Positions 15,298 through 24,581 of a stretch of 64,000 nucleotides of DNA are shown piece after piece. Below the pieces are notes generated by a model. The model was given only the letters and a program-made list of their open reading frames with translations. It searched no databases and was not told the origin of the DNA. This DNA is from JAOUGY01 sp963825585 (GTDB lineage: Bacteria; Actinomycetota; Acidimicrobiia; Spongiisociales; ZC4RG35): positions 310,001 to 374,000 of the forward strand of contig CAWGTX010000002.1 of NCBI GenBank assembly GCA_963825585.1, given 5' to 3'. Made by a program: the position numbers and the translations under genes. The first letter of the stretch is position 1, and every line of letters begins with the position of its first letter.

Positions 15298-15957
15298 GTG
15301 AGCACCGACCAGAGCATCACGGTCAGCCCCGGTGGGCCGTACCTCGTTCGTGGTGGAGTCCCCATCACCACCAAGGCGCCGATCGTCTCGGAGCACGGCG
15401 AACCACTGACCTGGAAGACGACCCCCGCCGGCGAAGCCAAGCCGGCGGCTGCGTTGTGTCGCTGCGGTCAATCGGCGAACAAGCCGTTCTGTGACGGCAC
15501 CCACAAAGGTGTCGAGTGGGACGCCACCGAGAACGCTCCCGAGGGAACCTACGCAGAACGGGCGAAGCACTACGGCGGCGACGGCATGGAGGTGCTCGAC
15601 GATCGTCCCATCTGCGTGCACGCCGGCTTCTGCGGCAACCAGGTCACGAACGTGTGGAAGATGGCCGCGGCCACCAGCGACAGTCGCATCCGCGCCGAAG
15701 CCATGGCGATGATCGAACGGTGCCCATCGGGCGCCCTGAGCTACACGGTCGAGGGAGAAATCATCGAACCCGACCTTCCGCGGGAGATCGCTGTGATCCC
15801 CGACGGACCGCTCTGGGTGAGCGGGGGCGTGGAGATCACCACGGCCGACGGCACCGTGCTCGAGACTCGCAACCGCGTGACGCTGTGCCGATGCGGGCAC
15901 TCGGCGTCGAAGCCGTTGTGCGACGGGTCTCACAAGGAGGCCGGGTTCACAGGTTGA
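15298..15957 (+). CDS. Double CDGSH iron-sulfur protein with central Fe-S domain
   Basis: A 219-residue protein from GTG 15298 behind AGGAGA. There are two CDGSH [2Fe-2S] motifs: CRCGQSANKPFCDGTH at about residues 58-73 and CRCGHSASKPLCDGSH near residues 198-213, both with the 3-Cys-1-His set. Between them lies an Fer4_19-type domain with CVHAGFC and ERCPSGALSY. Such multi-cluster proteins are thought to act in redox or Fe-S handling; MitoNEET-type clusters are labile and redox-responsive. It is divergent from a MarR gene that may regulate it. No partner enzyme is coupled to it. Confidence 0.9.
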   Translation: MSTDQSITVSPGGPYLVRGGVPITTKAPIVSEHGEPLTWKTTPAGEAKPAAALCRCGQSANKPFCDGTHKGVEWDATENAPEGTYAERAKHYGGDGMEVLDDRPICVHAGFCGNQVTNVWKMAAATSDSRIRAEAMAMIERCPSGALSYTVEGEIIEPDLPREIAVIPDGPLWVSGGVEITTADGTVLETRNRVTLCRCGHSASKPLCDGSHKEAGFTG

Positions 15958-16005
15958 TCACGCCGCCAGGCGTATGGACCTCTTCTGTCGTTCTGTCGCG
16001 AATCG

Positions 16006-17187
16006 CTAGACGACCAGCCCGCCCTGCACCACGGTGCGGGCGGTCTCGTCCCACAACACCGACGCATCGTCGAATGGGTTGCGTTCGAACACCACCAGGT
16101 CTCCGGGCGAACCAACCGCGACACGACCCAGGTCGGGTCGTTGCAGCAGATCGGCGTTGACCGAGGTCGCAGACCGGAGCACGTCGACGGCGGCGTCCAC
16201 CTCGCAGCGGATGCGGAACTCGTGGAGTTGGTCCACCTCGAGGTCACCCATCAGGTCGGTTCCGAGGCCGATGCTCACGCCGGCCGCCCGGGCGATCTCG
16301 ATGGAACGGATACCTGCCTCGAGTACCTGGGCGTTCTTCTCCTGTCCAACCTTCGACAGTCCCAGTTCGGCGCCCCGCCTCCCCATGGCGTCGTAGGTCA
16401 CCAGGGTCGGGACCAGGTAGGCGCCGTGGTCGGCCATCAGAGCGGCCGAGGCATCGTCGATCAGGTTGCCATGCTCGATCGTGCGAACGCCGTTGCCGAC
16501 CGAATGGATGATCGCCTCCGGTGAGTAGGCGTGGGCGGCGACGTAACTCCCCCTTCGGGTTGCCTCGTCGGTAACGGCCCGCACCTCCTCGGCGGAATAC
16601 TGCGGGATGCGCAACGGGTCGGTGAGTGACACCACCCCGCCCGAGGTCATGATCTTGACGGCGTGCGCACCGGTGCGGAACCGCTCCCTCACCGCTGCCC
16701 GCAGGTTGTCGACCCCGTCGACCACCTCGCCCATGTGCGAACAGCACGAGTCGAGGTGCCGGTCGGCGGGGCGGGGGTCGGCGTGGCCACCGGTCTGCGA
16801 CAGCGCCTTGCCGGTGTACAGGTAGCGAGGGCTGGCGAGCAAACCCTCGTCGATCGCCCGAGCCAGACCGATGTCGCCGCCCGCCACGTCTCGGATGGTG
16901 GTGAACCCGCGCCGCAACGCCGACCCCAACCGGCGGGCGGCCTTGTGGGCGACGTAACTCATGGGCGTGGCCTCGATGTCGAGCAGGTTCAACCCGATGC
17001 CGTAGGCGTGGCAGTGGGCGTCGATCAACCCTGGTGTCACCACCCGACCGCGGGCATCCAGCACCTCGGTGCCGGACGTCCCGCCGATGTCGGCGATGAC
17101 CCCGTCGACGATTCGAACGCTCGTTTCGACCAGCTCCGCCGACGACCCGTCGAAGACGAGGGCGTTGACGATCGACAGGTCACCCAA
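16006..17187 (-). CDS. Metal-dependent amidohydrolase
   Basis: A 393-residue enzyme from TTG 17187, overlapping the dehydrogenase stop by eight bases. Motifs of the amidohydrolase superfamily are in order: LIDAHCHAYG (HxH), VKIMTSGGVVS with the likely carboxylated Lys, YVAAHAYS, RTIEHGNLID and GLGTDLMG (catalytic Asp). N- and C-terminal beta-sandwich parts are present (VNALVFDGSSAELVE, GSPGDLVVFERNP). It resembles imidazolonepropionase/prolidase-like members that cleave acyl-amino acids or dipeptides. Coupling with an ALDH suggests a catabolic path for a nitrogenous compound. Substrate unknown. Confidence 0.87.
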   Translation of the reverse strand: MGDLSIVNALVFDGSSAELVETSVRIVDGVIADIGGTSGTEVLDARGRVVTPGLIDAHCHAYGIGLNLLDIEATPMSYVAHKAARRLGSALRRGFTTIRDVAGGDIGLARAIDEGLLASPRYLYTGKALSQTGGHADPRPADRHLDSCCSHMGEVVDGVDNLRAAVRERFRTGAHAVKIMTSGGVVSLTDPLRIPQYSAEEVRAVTDEATRRGSYVAAHAYSPEAIIHSVGNGVRTIEHGNLIDDASAALMADHGAYLVPTLVTYDAMGRRGAELGLSKVGQEKNAQVLEAGIRSIEIARAAGVSIGLGTDLMGDLEVDQLHEFRIRCEVDAAVDVLRSATSVNADLLQRPDLGRVAVGSPGDLVVFERNPFDDASVLWDETARTVVQGGLVV

Positions 17188-18691
17188 AGCTGATGCCCTG
17201 CGCCAGCGGGAGGTCATCGCCCCAGTTGATGGTGGTGGTCTGACGGCGCATGTACGCCTTCCAGGCGTCGGATCCCGCCTCCCGGCCGCCGCCGGTCTCC
17301 TTCTCACCACCGAAGGCACCGCCGATCTCCGCACCCGACGTGCCGATGTTGACGTTGGCGATCCCACAGTCCGAACCCAGGTGCGACAGGAACCGCTCGG
17401 CCTTCCGCAACGAGTCGGTGAAGATGGCAGACGACAGACCCTGCTTCACGCCGTTCTGCACCGCAATCGCCTCCTCCAGGTCGCTCACCTTGATCACCCA
17501 CAGGATCGGAGCGAACGTCTCCTCTTGCGTGATCTGGGCGTCCTTTCCGATCACGACGATGGTCGGCTCCACGTAGTGGCCGGGACGGTCGACCACCTTC
17601 CCGCCGGTGAGGACCGTGCCGCCCTGATCGCGAGCGGTGTCGAGCGAGGCCAGATAGGCGTCGACCGCCCGCTGATGAACGAGCGGCCCCATCAGCGTGC
17701 CCTCATCCATCGGGTCGCCGATTGGGATGGTCTGATAGGCCTGAACGAGCCGGTCGATGAGCTTGTCGGCGATCGCCTCGTGAACGATCAACCGGCGGAG
17801 CGAGGTGCAGCGTTGACCGGCGGTCCCCACCGCTGCGAACAGGACGGCGCGGGTGGCCAGCTCGAGATCGGCGTCGTCCATCACCGTGATGGCGTTGTTG
17901 CCGCCCAGCTCGAGAATCGAACGGCCGAGCCGCTTCGACACGGCCGGGCCCACTTCCTTGCCCATCCGGATCGAGCCCGTGGCCGAGATGAGCGGAAGAC
18001 GCTCGTCGGCCACCATCAGCTCCCCGATGTCCCGGGCACCGACCGCCAGGTTGAACACACCTTCGAAGCCCGAGCCTTCCATCACCGAACCGGCGATCCG
18101 GGTGACGGCGATGGCGGTGAGCGGAGTCAGTTCCGACGGCTTCCACACGGTGGTGTCGCCGCACACGGCGGCGATGGTGGAGTTCCAGCTCCACACCGCC
18201 ACCGGGAAGTTGAACGCCGAGATGATCCCCACCGGTCCGAGCGGATGCCACTGCTCGTACATACGGTGCTGAGGCCGCTCGCTGGCCATGGTCAACCCGT
18301 AGAGCTGGCGCGACAGACCGACCGCGAAGTCACAGATGTCGATCATCTCCTGCACCTCGCCCACACCTTCGGGGAAGATCTTCCCCATCTCGAGGGTGAC
18401 CAGCGCTCCGAGCGCGTCGCGCTTTTCCCGCAGGGCGTTGCCGAGTAGGCGGACGTACTCGCCGCGCTTCGGTGCTGGAAGGGCCCTCCACCGCTCGAAG
18501 GTCTCGGCTGCGGTCGCCACCACCTTCTCGTACTGTGCCGGCGACGCCTGTGCCACCGAGGCCAACAGCTCGCCGGTCGCAGGGTTCATGACCTCGATGA
18601 CGGGCCCCTCGGGAGGGAGCCAGCCGCCGGCGAAGGCGCCTGGGTTCAGGTCGGACAATCCGAGCGCAGCGAAGATCTGATCACGAGTCAC
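17180..18691 (-). CDS. ALDH7-type aldehyde dehydrogenase (aminoadipate-semialdehyde type)
   Basis: A 503-residue NAD(P)-dependent dehydrogenase from GTG 18691 behind GGGAGGG. The catalytic Cys295 lies in GQRCTSLRRL, the signature of the antiquitin/ALDH7 group, with the general base Glu in ILELGGNNAI and the cofactor loop in FNFPVAVWSWN and WKPSELTPLT. ALDH7 enzymes oxidise alpha-aminoadipate semialdehyde (piperideine-6-carboxylate) in lysine breakdown. It is coupled with an amidohydrolase and followed by AKR and RidA genes; RidA removes reactive enamines/imines, which fits amino-acid catabolism. Family is firm, lysine role is inferred. Confidence 0.9.
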   Translation of the reverse strand: MTRDQIFAALGLSDLNPGAFAGGWLPPEGPVIEVMNPATGELLASVAQASPAQYEKVVATAAETFERWRALPAPKRGEYVRLLGNALREKRDALGALVTLEMGKIFPEGVGEVQEMIDICDFAVGLSRQLYGLTMASERPQHRMYEQWHPLGPVGIISAFNFPVAVWSWNSTIAAVCGDTTVWKPSELTPLTAIAVTRIAGSVMEGSGFEGVFNLAVGARDIGELMVADERLPLISATGSIRMGKEVGPAVSKRLGRSILELGGNNAITVMDDADLELATRAVLFAAVGTAGQRCTSLRRLIVHEAIADKLIDRLVQAYQTIPIGDPMDEGTLMGPLVHQRAVDAYLASLDTARDQGGTVLTGGKVVDRPGHYVEPTIVVIGKDAQITQEETFAPILWVIKVSDLEEAIAVQNGVKQGLSSAIFTDSLRKAERFLSHLGSDCGIANVNIGTSGAEIGGAFGGEKETGGGREAGSDAWKAYMRRQTTTINWGDDLPLAQGISFG

Positions 18692-18740
18692 GAAGCCCTC
18701 CCGGGACGGGGAAACGAGATGCCATCGACATCAGCCCGGA

Positions 18741-18905
18741 TTATCGCACGACGGGCAGGTCGTAGCCTCGAAGACCTCCGGAACGACGGGTCTGGAACTG
18801 TGAGAACAGCAGGCCGGCCGCGATCACGGTGAGTGCGCCCGGAACCACCATCACCGGGTTCCGTGACAACACGGCCCATCCCACCATGATGAGGCCTGCG
18901 GCCAC
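18741..18905 (-). CDS. Small membrane protein
   Basis: About 54 residues from GTG 18905 with two hydrophobic stretches, AAGLIMVGWAVL and VMVVPGALTVIAAGLLF, then a basic tail. An upstream extension would overlap the end of the aldo/keto reductase gene. No family is recognised. It lies between two metabolic genes on the same strand. It could be chance, but the hydrophobic pattern is coherent. Confidence 0.4.
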   Translation of the reverse strand: MAAGLIMVGWAVLSRNPVMVVPGALTVIAAGLLFSQFQTRRSGGLRGYDLPVVR

Positions 18906-18930
18906 CGAGCCACCACCGCGTACTGAGACT

Positions 18931-19890
<960 letters not shown>

Positions 19891-19921
19891 GTGATTCCTT
19901 CCTCAGGAGCGAAAACACCGC

Positions 19922-20332
19922 TCAGCGGTGGTACCAACCCTGGGTTCGCGTCGAGCGCGCCGCGATCGCCTCGATCTCGACCATGAACTCGGGCTTGGGG
20001 AGGGCGGCCACTTCGACGGTGGACCGGGCGGGTGGCTCGTCGGTGAAGTAGCTCCCGTACTCGCCGTTCACGGCGGCGAAGTCGGCCATGTCGGCCAGGA
20101 AGATGGTGGTCTTGACGATGTCGGAGTAGCCGAGACCGAGGTCGCCGAGGATGCGGCCGAGGTTGTCGAGCACCAGGCGGGTCTGTCCCACCACGTCTTC
20201 GGGCGTGGGACCACCGGAGGGGTCGATGGCGATCTGACCCGAGATGAACACGAATCCATTGGCCTCGGTGGCCACCGAATACGGGGCGATCGGCTTGGGC
20301 GCACTGGCCAGGGTGGGGACTGACTTCGGCAT
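19922..20332 (-). CDS. RidA family (YjgF/UK114) protein
   Basis: A 136-residue protein, the usual size, starting behind GGGAGG. It has PYSVATEANGFVFISGQIAIDPSGG, QTRLVLDNLGRILGDLG and ARSTVEVAALPKPEFMVEIEAIA; the Arg in PARSTVEV is the residue that binds the carboxylate of the imine in RidA deaminases. It would hydrolyse reactive enamines/imines from PLP or amine-oxidising enzymes, fitting the neighbouring lysine-type catabolic genes. Family assignment is firm; whether it is true RidA or a paralogue is open. Confidence 0.9.
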   Translation of the reverse strand: MPKSVPTLASAPKPIAPYSVATEANGFVFISGQIAIDPSGGPTPEDVVGQTRLVLDNLGRILGDLGLGYSDIVKTTIFLADMADFAAVNGEYGSYFTDEPPARSTVEVAALPKPEFMVEIEAIAARSTRTQGWYHR

Positions 20333-20364
20333 TCTCGAACCTCCCAGTTCTGTGTGGCGCCAAT

Positions 20365-21864
20365 CTACCGTTCGGAGATCCCGCCGGGATCAGGGGCAGG
20401 AGTCCGCCCGGCGTCCTGGATCCAGCCGGCCAGGTCGAAGGAGCGTGCCTGCTCCCGGTCCACCGCCAGCACCAGGATGTCGTCGGCGTCGATCACGAAC
20501 GCGCCGTTGGGCATCAGCACGCGATGGTCGCGGACCACCGCCAGCACCCGCACCCCATCGGGGGCGGCCGCCTCCGCCAGCTGCTTGCCCACGATCGGGA
20601 GATCGGCCGGGACCTCGACCTCGGCCAGGTCGAACTCGGAGTCGGTCAACGGCAGCACCTCGGCCACCGACCGCCAGGCGGGGCGACCCTCGGCCATTCC
20701 CAGCCAGCGCACCAACGGCACCATGGTGGTGCCCTGCACAAGCACCGAGGTCAGCACCACGAAGAACACCACGTCGAAGATCGCCTCGGCCTGAGCAAAG
20801 CCGAACGTGGCGGGAAAGGTCGCCAGCACGATCGGGACGGCACCTCGCAAACCTCCCCAGGCCAGCACCACCTTCTCCCGCCAGTGGAGACCGAAGGGCA
20901 GTGTGCACACGAACACGGCGACCGGCCGTGCCACGAACACGAGCACAGCCGCCACCGCCAGCGCCGACAACGCCACCGCAGGCAGACGGAACGGGAACAC
21001 CAGCAGTCCGAGCAACAGGAACAGGGCGATGTCGGCGCCGCTGGCCAGGCTGGTGTGGAACCCGCGGATCGAACGGCGATGCCGATGCTCCTGTGCCCCG
21101 ATCACCAGTCCGGCCACGTAGACCGCCAGGAACCCCGACCCTCCCGCCGCCGCCGCCAGCCCGTAGGCGGTACCGGCCAGGCCGAGGGCCATGAGCGGAT
21201 AGAACCCCTCAGCTCGAAGCTCGAGCCGCATGACTCTCGCCCCGACCAGACCCACCGCGCCTCCCACCGCCAATCCGCCCAACAGTTGCGCCGCACCGAA
21301 CACGAACCAGTCGGTCGCCGACTGTGCGCCGTTGAGGCTCTCGAGGATGCCGATGGTGAGCAGGATGGCGAACGGGTCGTTGGCGCCCGATTCCACCTCG
21401 AGGATTCCGGCGACCCTCCGGGGAAGCGGAGCTTTCCGAAGAAGATCGAAGACGGCGGCGGCATCGGTCGACGAGACCACGGCGCCGATGACGAGCGCCG
21501 TCGGCCAATCGGTCGAGAGCAGGGTCCGCACTCCCAGCGCCACCAGTCCGCCCGTGATCACCACTCCCAGGTTGGAGAGGAGGAAGCCCACGGCCCCGCC
21601 CTGTCTCAGAGCCCCGGGCTTGGTGGTGAGCCCACCCTCGAACAGGATGACGACCAGGGCGATCACGGCGACATCCCTGACCAGCTCGGCGTCGTCGAGG
21701 TAGATCCAGCCGAGGAGATCGGAGCCCACTGCCATGCCGAGACCGAGCGACAGGATGGAGGCCGGGATGGGGAAGCGTGACGAGGAGCCCGCGATCAGAA
21801 CCCCGGCCACCAGGAGAGCCGAGGCTGTCAGGACGATCGAGTCGATCGGGAGCTCGAAGCCCAC
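20365..21864 (-). CDS. CPA1-type potassium/sodium-proton antiporter with TrkA-C domain
   Basis: A 499-residue membrane protein from GTG 21864 behind GGAAGGAA. Twelve or so helices cover residues 5-400. Transport motifs include ALVIGAVVSSTDAAAVFDLL, VESGANDPFAILLTI with the essential Asn-Asp, and WGGLRGAVPIVLA. The soluble C-terminus (about 420-490) has a TrkA-C fold (PIVGKQLAEAAAPDGVRVLAV, DDILVLAVDREQ) that would bind a nucleotide and gate the carrier, as in NhaP2/CvrA. It exports K+ or Na+ for H+. Ion choice cannot be told from sequence. Confidence 0.9.
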   Translation of the reverse strand: MGFELPIDSIVLTASALLVAGVLIAGSSSRFPIPASILSLGLGMAVGSDLLGWIYLDDAELVRDVAVIALVVILFEGGLTTKPGALRQGGAVGFLLSNLGVVITGGLVALGVRTLLSTDWPTALVIGAVVSSTDAAAVFDLLRKAPLPRRVAGILEVESGANDPFAILLTIGILESLNGAQSATDWFVFGAAQLLGGLAVGGAVGLVGARVMRLELRAEGFYPLMALGLAGTAYGLAAAAGGSGFLAVYVAGLVIGAQEHRHRRSIRGFHTSLASGADIALFLLLGLLVFPFRLPAVALSALAVAAVLVFVARPVAVFVCTLPFGLHWREKVVLAWGGLRGAVPIVLATFPATFGFAQAEAIFDVVFFVVLTSVLVQGTTMVPLVRWLGMAEGRPAWRSVAEVLPLTDSEFDLAEVEVPADLPIVGKQLAEAAAPDGVRVLAVVRDHRVLMPNGAFVIDADDILVLAVDREQARSFDLAGWIQDAGRTPAPDPGGISER

Positions 21865-21900
21865 TCGGTTCCTTCCACAAGTCGTTCCGAGAAATGCGTC

Positions 21901-21926
21901 AGGGCGGGTGCCTGGCACCCGCCCTG
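21901..21926 (-). terminator. Hairpin terminator of the ErpA-like gene
   Basis: A perfect inverted repeat (AGGGCGGGTGCC and its complement, 21901-21925) lies just past the ErpA-like stop, before the antiporter start on the same strand. It can form a stem of about ten pairs with a five-base loop. Confidence 0.6.
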
Positions 21927-21952
21927 ACATCGAACCTGACCAATGTGGCGGA

Positions 21953-22315
21953 TCAGCCGAAGCTGTTGCCACACCCACAGGATCGGGTGACGTTGGGGTT
22001 GTCGATGGCGAACCCGGCGCCCATGAGACCGTCCTTGTAGTCGAGCGTCGACCCGCGTAGACGCTCCACCGACTGCGGATCGACCACCACTTTCACGTCT
22101 TCGAACTCCTCGACGATGTCGTCGACCTCGAACTGGGAGTCGAAGAACATCTCATAGGAGAAGCCCGAACACCCGCCCGGGCGAACGGCCATGCGAAGCG
22201 CCAGCGCCGGGTCACCCTCGGCTTCTACCAGTTCGCGCACCTTGGCGATGGCGGTGTCGGTGAGGATGACCGCCTTCTGCGGCTTGTTCGACTTGATGGA
22301 GAGCAGCTGTGACAT
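21953..22315 (-). CDS. erpA: ErpA/IscA-type iron-sulfur cluster insertion protein
   Basis: A 120-residue A-type carrier starting at ATG 22315. The three conserved cysteines are in GGCSGFSYEM and the C-terminal CGCGNSFG. It begins SNKPQKAVILTDTAIAKVRELVE, as family members do. Such proteins receive clusters and insert them into targets including enzymes of isoprenoid synthesis. It is divergent from the mrp gene, another Fe-S carrier, with about 106 bp between, so the two may share regulation. ErpA and IscA cannot be separated with certainty here. Confidence 0.9.
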   Translation of the reverse strand: MSQLLSIKSNKPQKAVILTDTAIAKVRELVEAEGDPALALRMAVRPGGCSGFSYEMFFDSQFEVDDIVEEFEDVKVVVDPQSVERLRGSTLDYKDGLMGAGFAIDNPNVTRSCGCGNSFG

Positions 22316-22421
22316 GACTCGGAGTTCCTCGGGTCGGCCTGAGAGTAGACCCACATGCTAACGCCAACACCGCCCAACACAATTCCCACTATGGCGGTAG
22401 TGCAAATTACCCTGTGGGGAG

Positions 22422-23564
22422 ATGGCAACCACCGAACAGGTCTATGAAGCACTCAAAGGTGTGATCGATCCCGAGCTGGGCGGCGACATCGTCGAGCTCG
22501 GGATGGTCTCCGACGTCGAGATCTCCCCGGACGGGGTGGTGACCGTCGGCATCGCCCTCACCATCGCCGAATGCCCGATGCGGGGTCAGATCGAAGGCGA
22601 TACCGCGCGCAAGGTGCGATCGCTCCCCGGGGTGTCGGACGTCGTGATCCGCACCACGGCCATGACCAAGTCCCAGCGGGCCGACCTGATGCTGGTGGCC
22701 CGCAAACGGGCCCGCGACACCGCCCAGCCCACCCGGATCCACCCCACCACCCGGGTCATCGCAGTCAGCTCCGGAAAGGGCGGGGTCGGCAAGTCTTCCG
22801 TGAGCGTCAACCTGGCCGTCGCTCTGTCCCAGCTCGGGTTCGAGGTGGGCCTGCTCGACGCCGACATCTGGGGATTCTCGGTCCCCCGCATGCTCGGCGT
22901 CACCGAACGGCTCGAAGCAGACGACGACACCAAGCTGATCGTGCCGGCCCGAGCGCAGGGCATCGAGCTGGTGTCGACCGGGCTGATCATCGAGTCGGAG
23001 GAGACCGCCCTCATGTGGCGAGGCCTCATGCTGTCCAAGGCGCTCGAACAGTTTCTCACCCAGGTGAGCTGGGGCAACCTCGGGTACCTGGTCATCGACA
23101 TGCCCCCTGGCACCGGCGACATCCAGATGGCCCTGTCACGCCTGCTCCCGCAGGCGGAGATGGTGGTGGTCACGACCCCCCAGAAGGCCGCCCAGAAGGT
23201 TGCGGTCCGCGTGGCCGATATGGCCCGCCGCTCGTTCATGCCGATCGTGGGTGTGATCGAGAACATGTCGGGCTTCACCTGCTCTCACGGCGAGCACTAT
23301 CCCCTCTTCGGCGAGGGTGGCGGCAGCGAACTCGCCGACAGCCTCGACGTTCCCCTCATCGCCAGCGTTCCCCTCGACGCCCTGGTGGTGCAGGGCGGTG
23401 ACGACGGTGCACCCGTCACCACCGCCCATCCGGACAACCCTGCCTCAGTCGCCTTCAAGGAGGCGGCAGCCCGACTCGTGGAACTGGTCCCTCCGGCCCA
23501 GGACGAAACCTGCACAGGGCGGATCGCCAAACTCGTCGAAGCGCTCGAAGCGATGGAGGTCTGA
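22422..23564 (+). CDS. mrp: Mrp/ApbC P-loop ATPase, iron-sulfur carrier
   Basis: A 380-residue protein. Residues 1-90 are a MIP18/DUF59 domain (VYEALKGVIDPELGGDIVELG, with the Cys of AECPMRG). The ATPase has the deviant Walker A SSGKGGVGKSS at about 116-126 and DIWGFSVPRMLG, VIDMPPGTGD, VIENMSGFTC. The typical CxxC near the C-terminus is reduced to one Cys in MSGFTCSHGEHY, so cluster binding across the dimer may differ. Mrp proteins bind and transfer 4Fe-4S clusters. It is divergent from an ErpA-like gene. Confidence 0.92.
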   Translation: MATTEQVYEALKGVIDPELGGDIVELGMVSDVEISPDGVVTVGIALTIAECPMRGQIEGDTARKVRSLPGVSDVVIRTTAMTKSQRADLMLVARKRARDTAQPTRIHPTTRVIAVSSGKGGVGKSSVSVNLAVALSQLGFEVGLLDADIWGFSVPRMLGVTERLEADDDTKLIVPARAQGIELVSTGLIIESEETALMWRGLMLSKALEQFLTQVSWGNLGYLVIDMPPGTGDIQMALSRLLPQAEMVVVTTPQKAAQKVAVRVADMARRSFMPIVGVIENMSGFTCSHGEHYPLFGEGGGSELADSLDVPLIASVPLDALVVQGGDDGAPVTTAHPDNPASVAFKEAAARLVELVPPAQDETCTGRIAKLVEALEAMEV

Positions 23565-23659
23565 GGAGGCTGCTGGCTGCCAGCCCGAACGCGTTCCGGC
23601 GTGTTGCGTGTTGCATCGGACGTCGGACGCTCCGAGCCAGCAGCCAGCGGCTTTCTGAC

Positions 23660-24118
23660 TCAGAGCTTGAAGATCTCCGCCGAGAGTGCTTCCTTCGGCT
23701 GGTCCTTCAGCACCACGGTTCCGAGCAGTTTGTCGGCGATCGTCTGACGCTGGTTGTCCCACAGCGGGAACAAGAACCCGACGAAGCAGATGATGGCGTC
23801 GACGAAGTGGGCGATGTTGCGGACGATGCCCATACCCCCACCGATGGTCTGTCCGTCGGCGAGCTTGACGACCTTGAGACCGGTCAGCCGCTTGCCCGGT
23901 GTGGCGCCACGCTCACCTTCCATGTACCGGATGTAGAAGGTGTACGCCGTTGCAATCAGGCTCACCAGGGTGCCGATGGTGCCGAGCCGAGTGCCCACCA
24001 CATTGAGCAGGGCCACGGGAACCCAGTCCACCAGGGCGGCGATCACCCGGTCACCCCATGATGCGAGCGGACCCCATTGCGATGCACCGGCCGCAGTCGG
24101 CTGAATCGGTTCTGCCAC
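23660..24118 (-). CDS. RDD family membrane protein
   Basis: A 152-residue protein from GTG 24118 behind AAGGAGAG. The RDD pattern is WGDRVIAALVDWVPVALLN (Arg and Asp in the first helix), then RGATPGKRLTGLKVVKLADG and DNQRQTIADKLLGTVVL. About three membrane helices are predicted. RDD proteins are membrane proteins of mostly unknown function, some linked to Na+/H+ exchange. No clear partner; it converges with mrp. Confidence 0.88.
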   Translation of the reverse strand: MAEPIQPTAAGASQWGPLASWGDRVIAALVDWVPVALLNVVGTRLGTIGTLVSLIATAYTFYIRYMEGERGATPGKRLTGLKVVKLADGQTIGGGMGIVRNIAHFVDAIICFVGFLFPLWDNQRQTIADKLLGTVVLKDQPKEALSAEIFKL

Positions 24119-24581
24119 GTTCGACTCTCCTTGTTGTGGTCGCGGTGCATTCAACAGCGTGAATCGACGCCGACCAGTCAATTCGTACAGAAAACACCGT
24201 CCAGTTGGTCAATTTTCTCCAGACGGAACGCTCACCGAGCTCGCCACCACCAGTGACTAGTCCTTTGGTGCGTATCCGAAAGCGACTGGCCGTGGACGTG
24301 TCCCATGGGCCATGATGGCCTGGAACGTGCTCAGGTCGGGGTGAAGTCGAGTCGGTCGCTTCTTCAACCCCTCGGGTCCCGGTCGGAAACGACCCTGGAT
24401 GGCCGTCAACAACTAGACCGGCAAGCTTCGGGGTGCCGGACATTCCCCCTTTACGGGCCCCGGATTGCACGAGGGCCTGGCTTCCCCCGCTGGCCCTCGT
24501 GCCGCGTCCAGCCGGAAGCGTTCATGTGGGCAGTTCGAATCCATCCGCGGCGGAACCGAAACGAGCTGAGCGGTCAACCGT
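24119..24581. other. 463-bp gap with several strong stem-loops, possible non-coding RNA
   Basis: No supported reading frame. Stem-loops seen are GGGTC/GACCC (24374-24395), CCGGCA/TGCCGG (24418-24439) and an exact 11-bp stem GCACGAGGGCC/GGCCCTCGTGC (24467-24502) with a 14-base loop. A T-loop-like CAGTTCGAATCC occurs at 24531-24542 without a pairing T-stem. It lies between the RDD gene and the MBL-NUDIX genes, 1.5 kb from selA. I looked for a selC with UCA anticodon and long variable arm here and could not build one. Strand and identity are open. Confidence 0.35.

Noticed and set aside
20524..21780. Plus-strand frame of 418 codons opposite the antiporter
   Set aside because: Its composition is a charged, His/Gln/Arg-rich shadow, while the minus strand has transport motifs and membrane helices.
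24440..24560. Possible selC or other tRNA because of CAGTTCGAATCC
   Set aside because: T stem does not pair (A-C and C-A mismatches), no matching acceptor strand, and no UCA anticodon with long variable arm.
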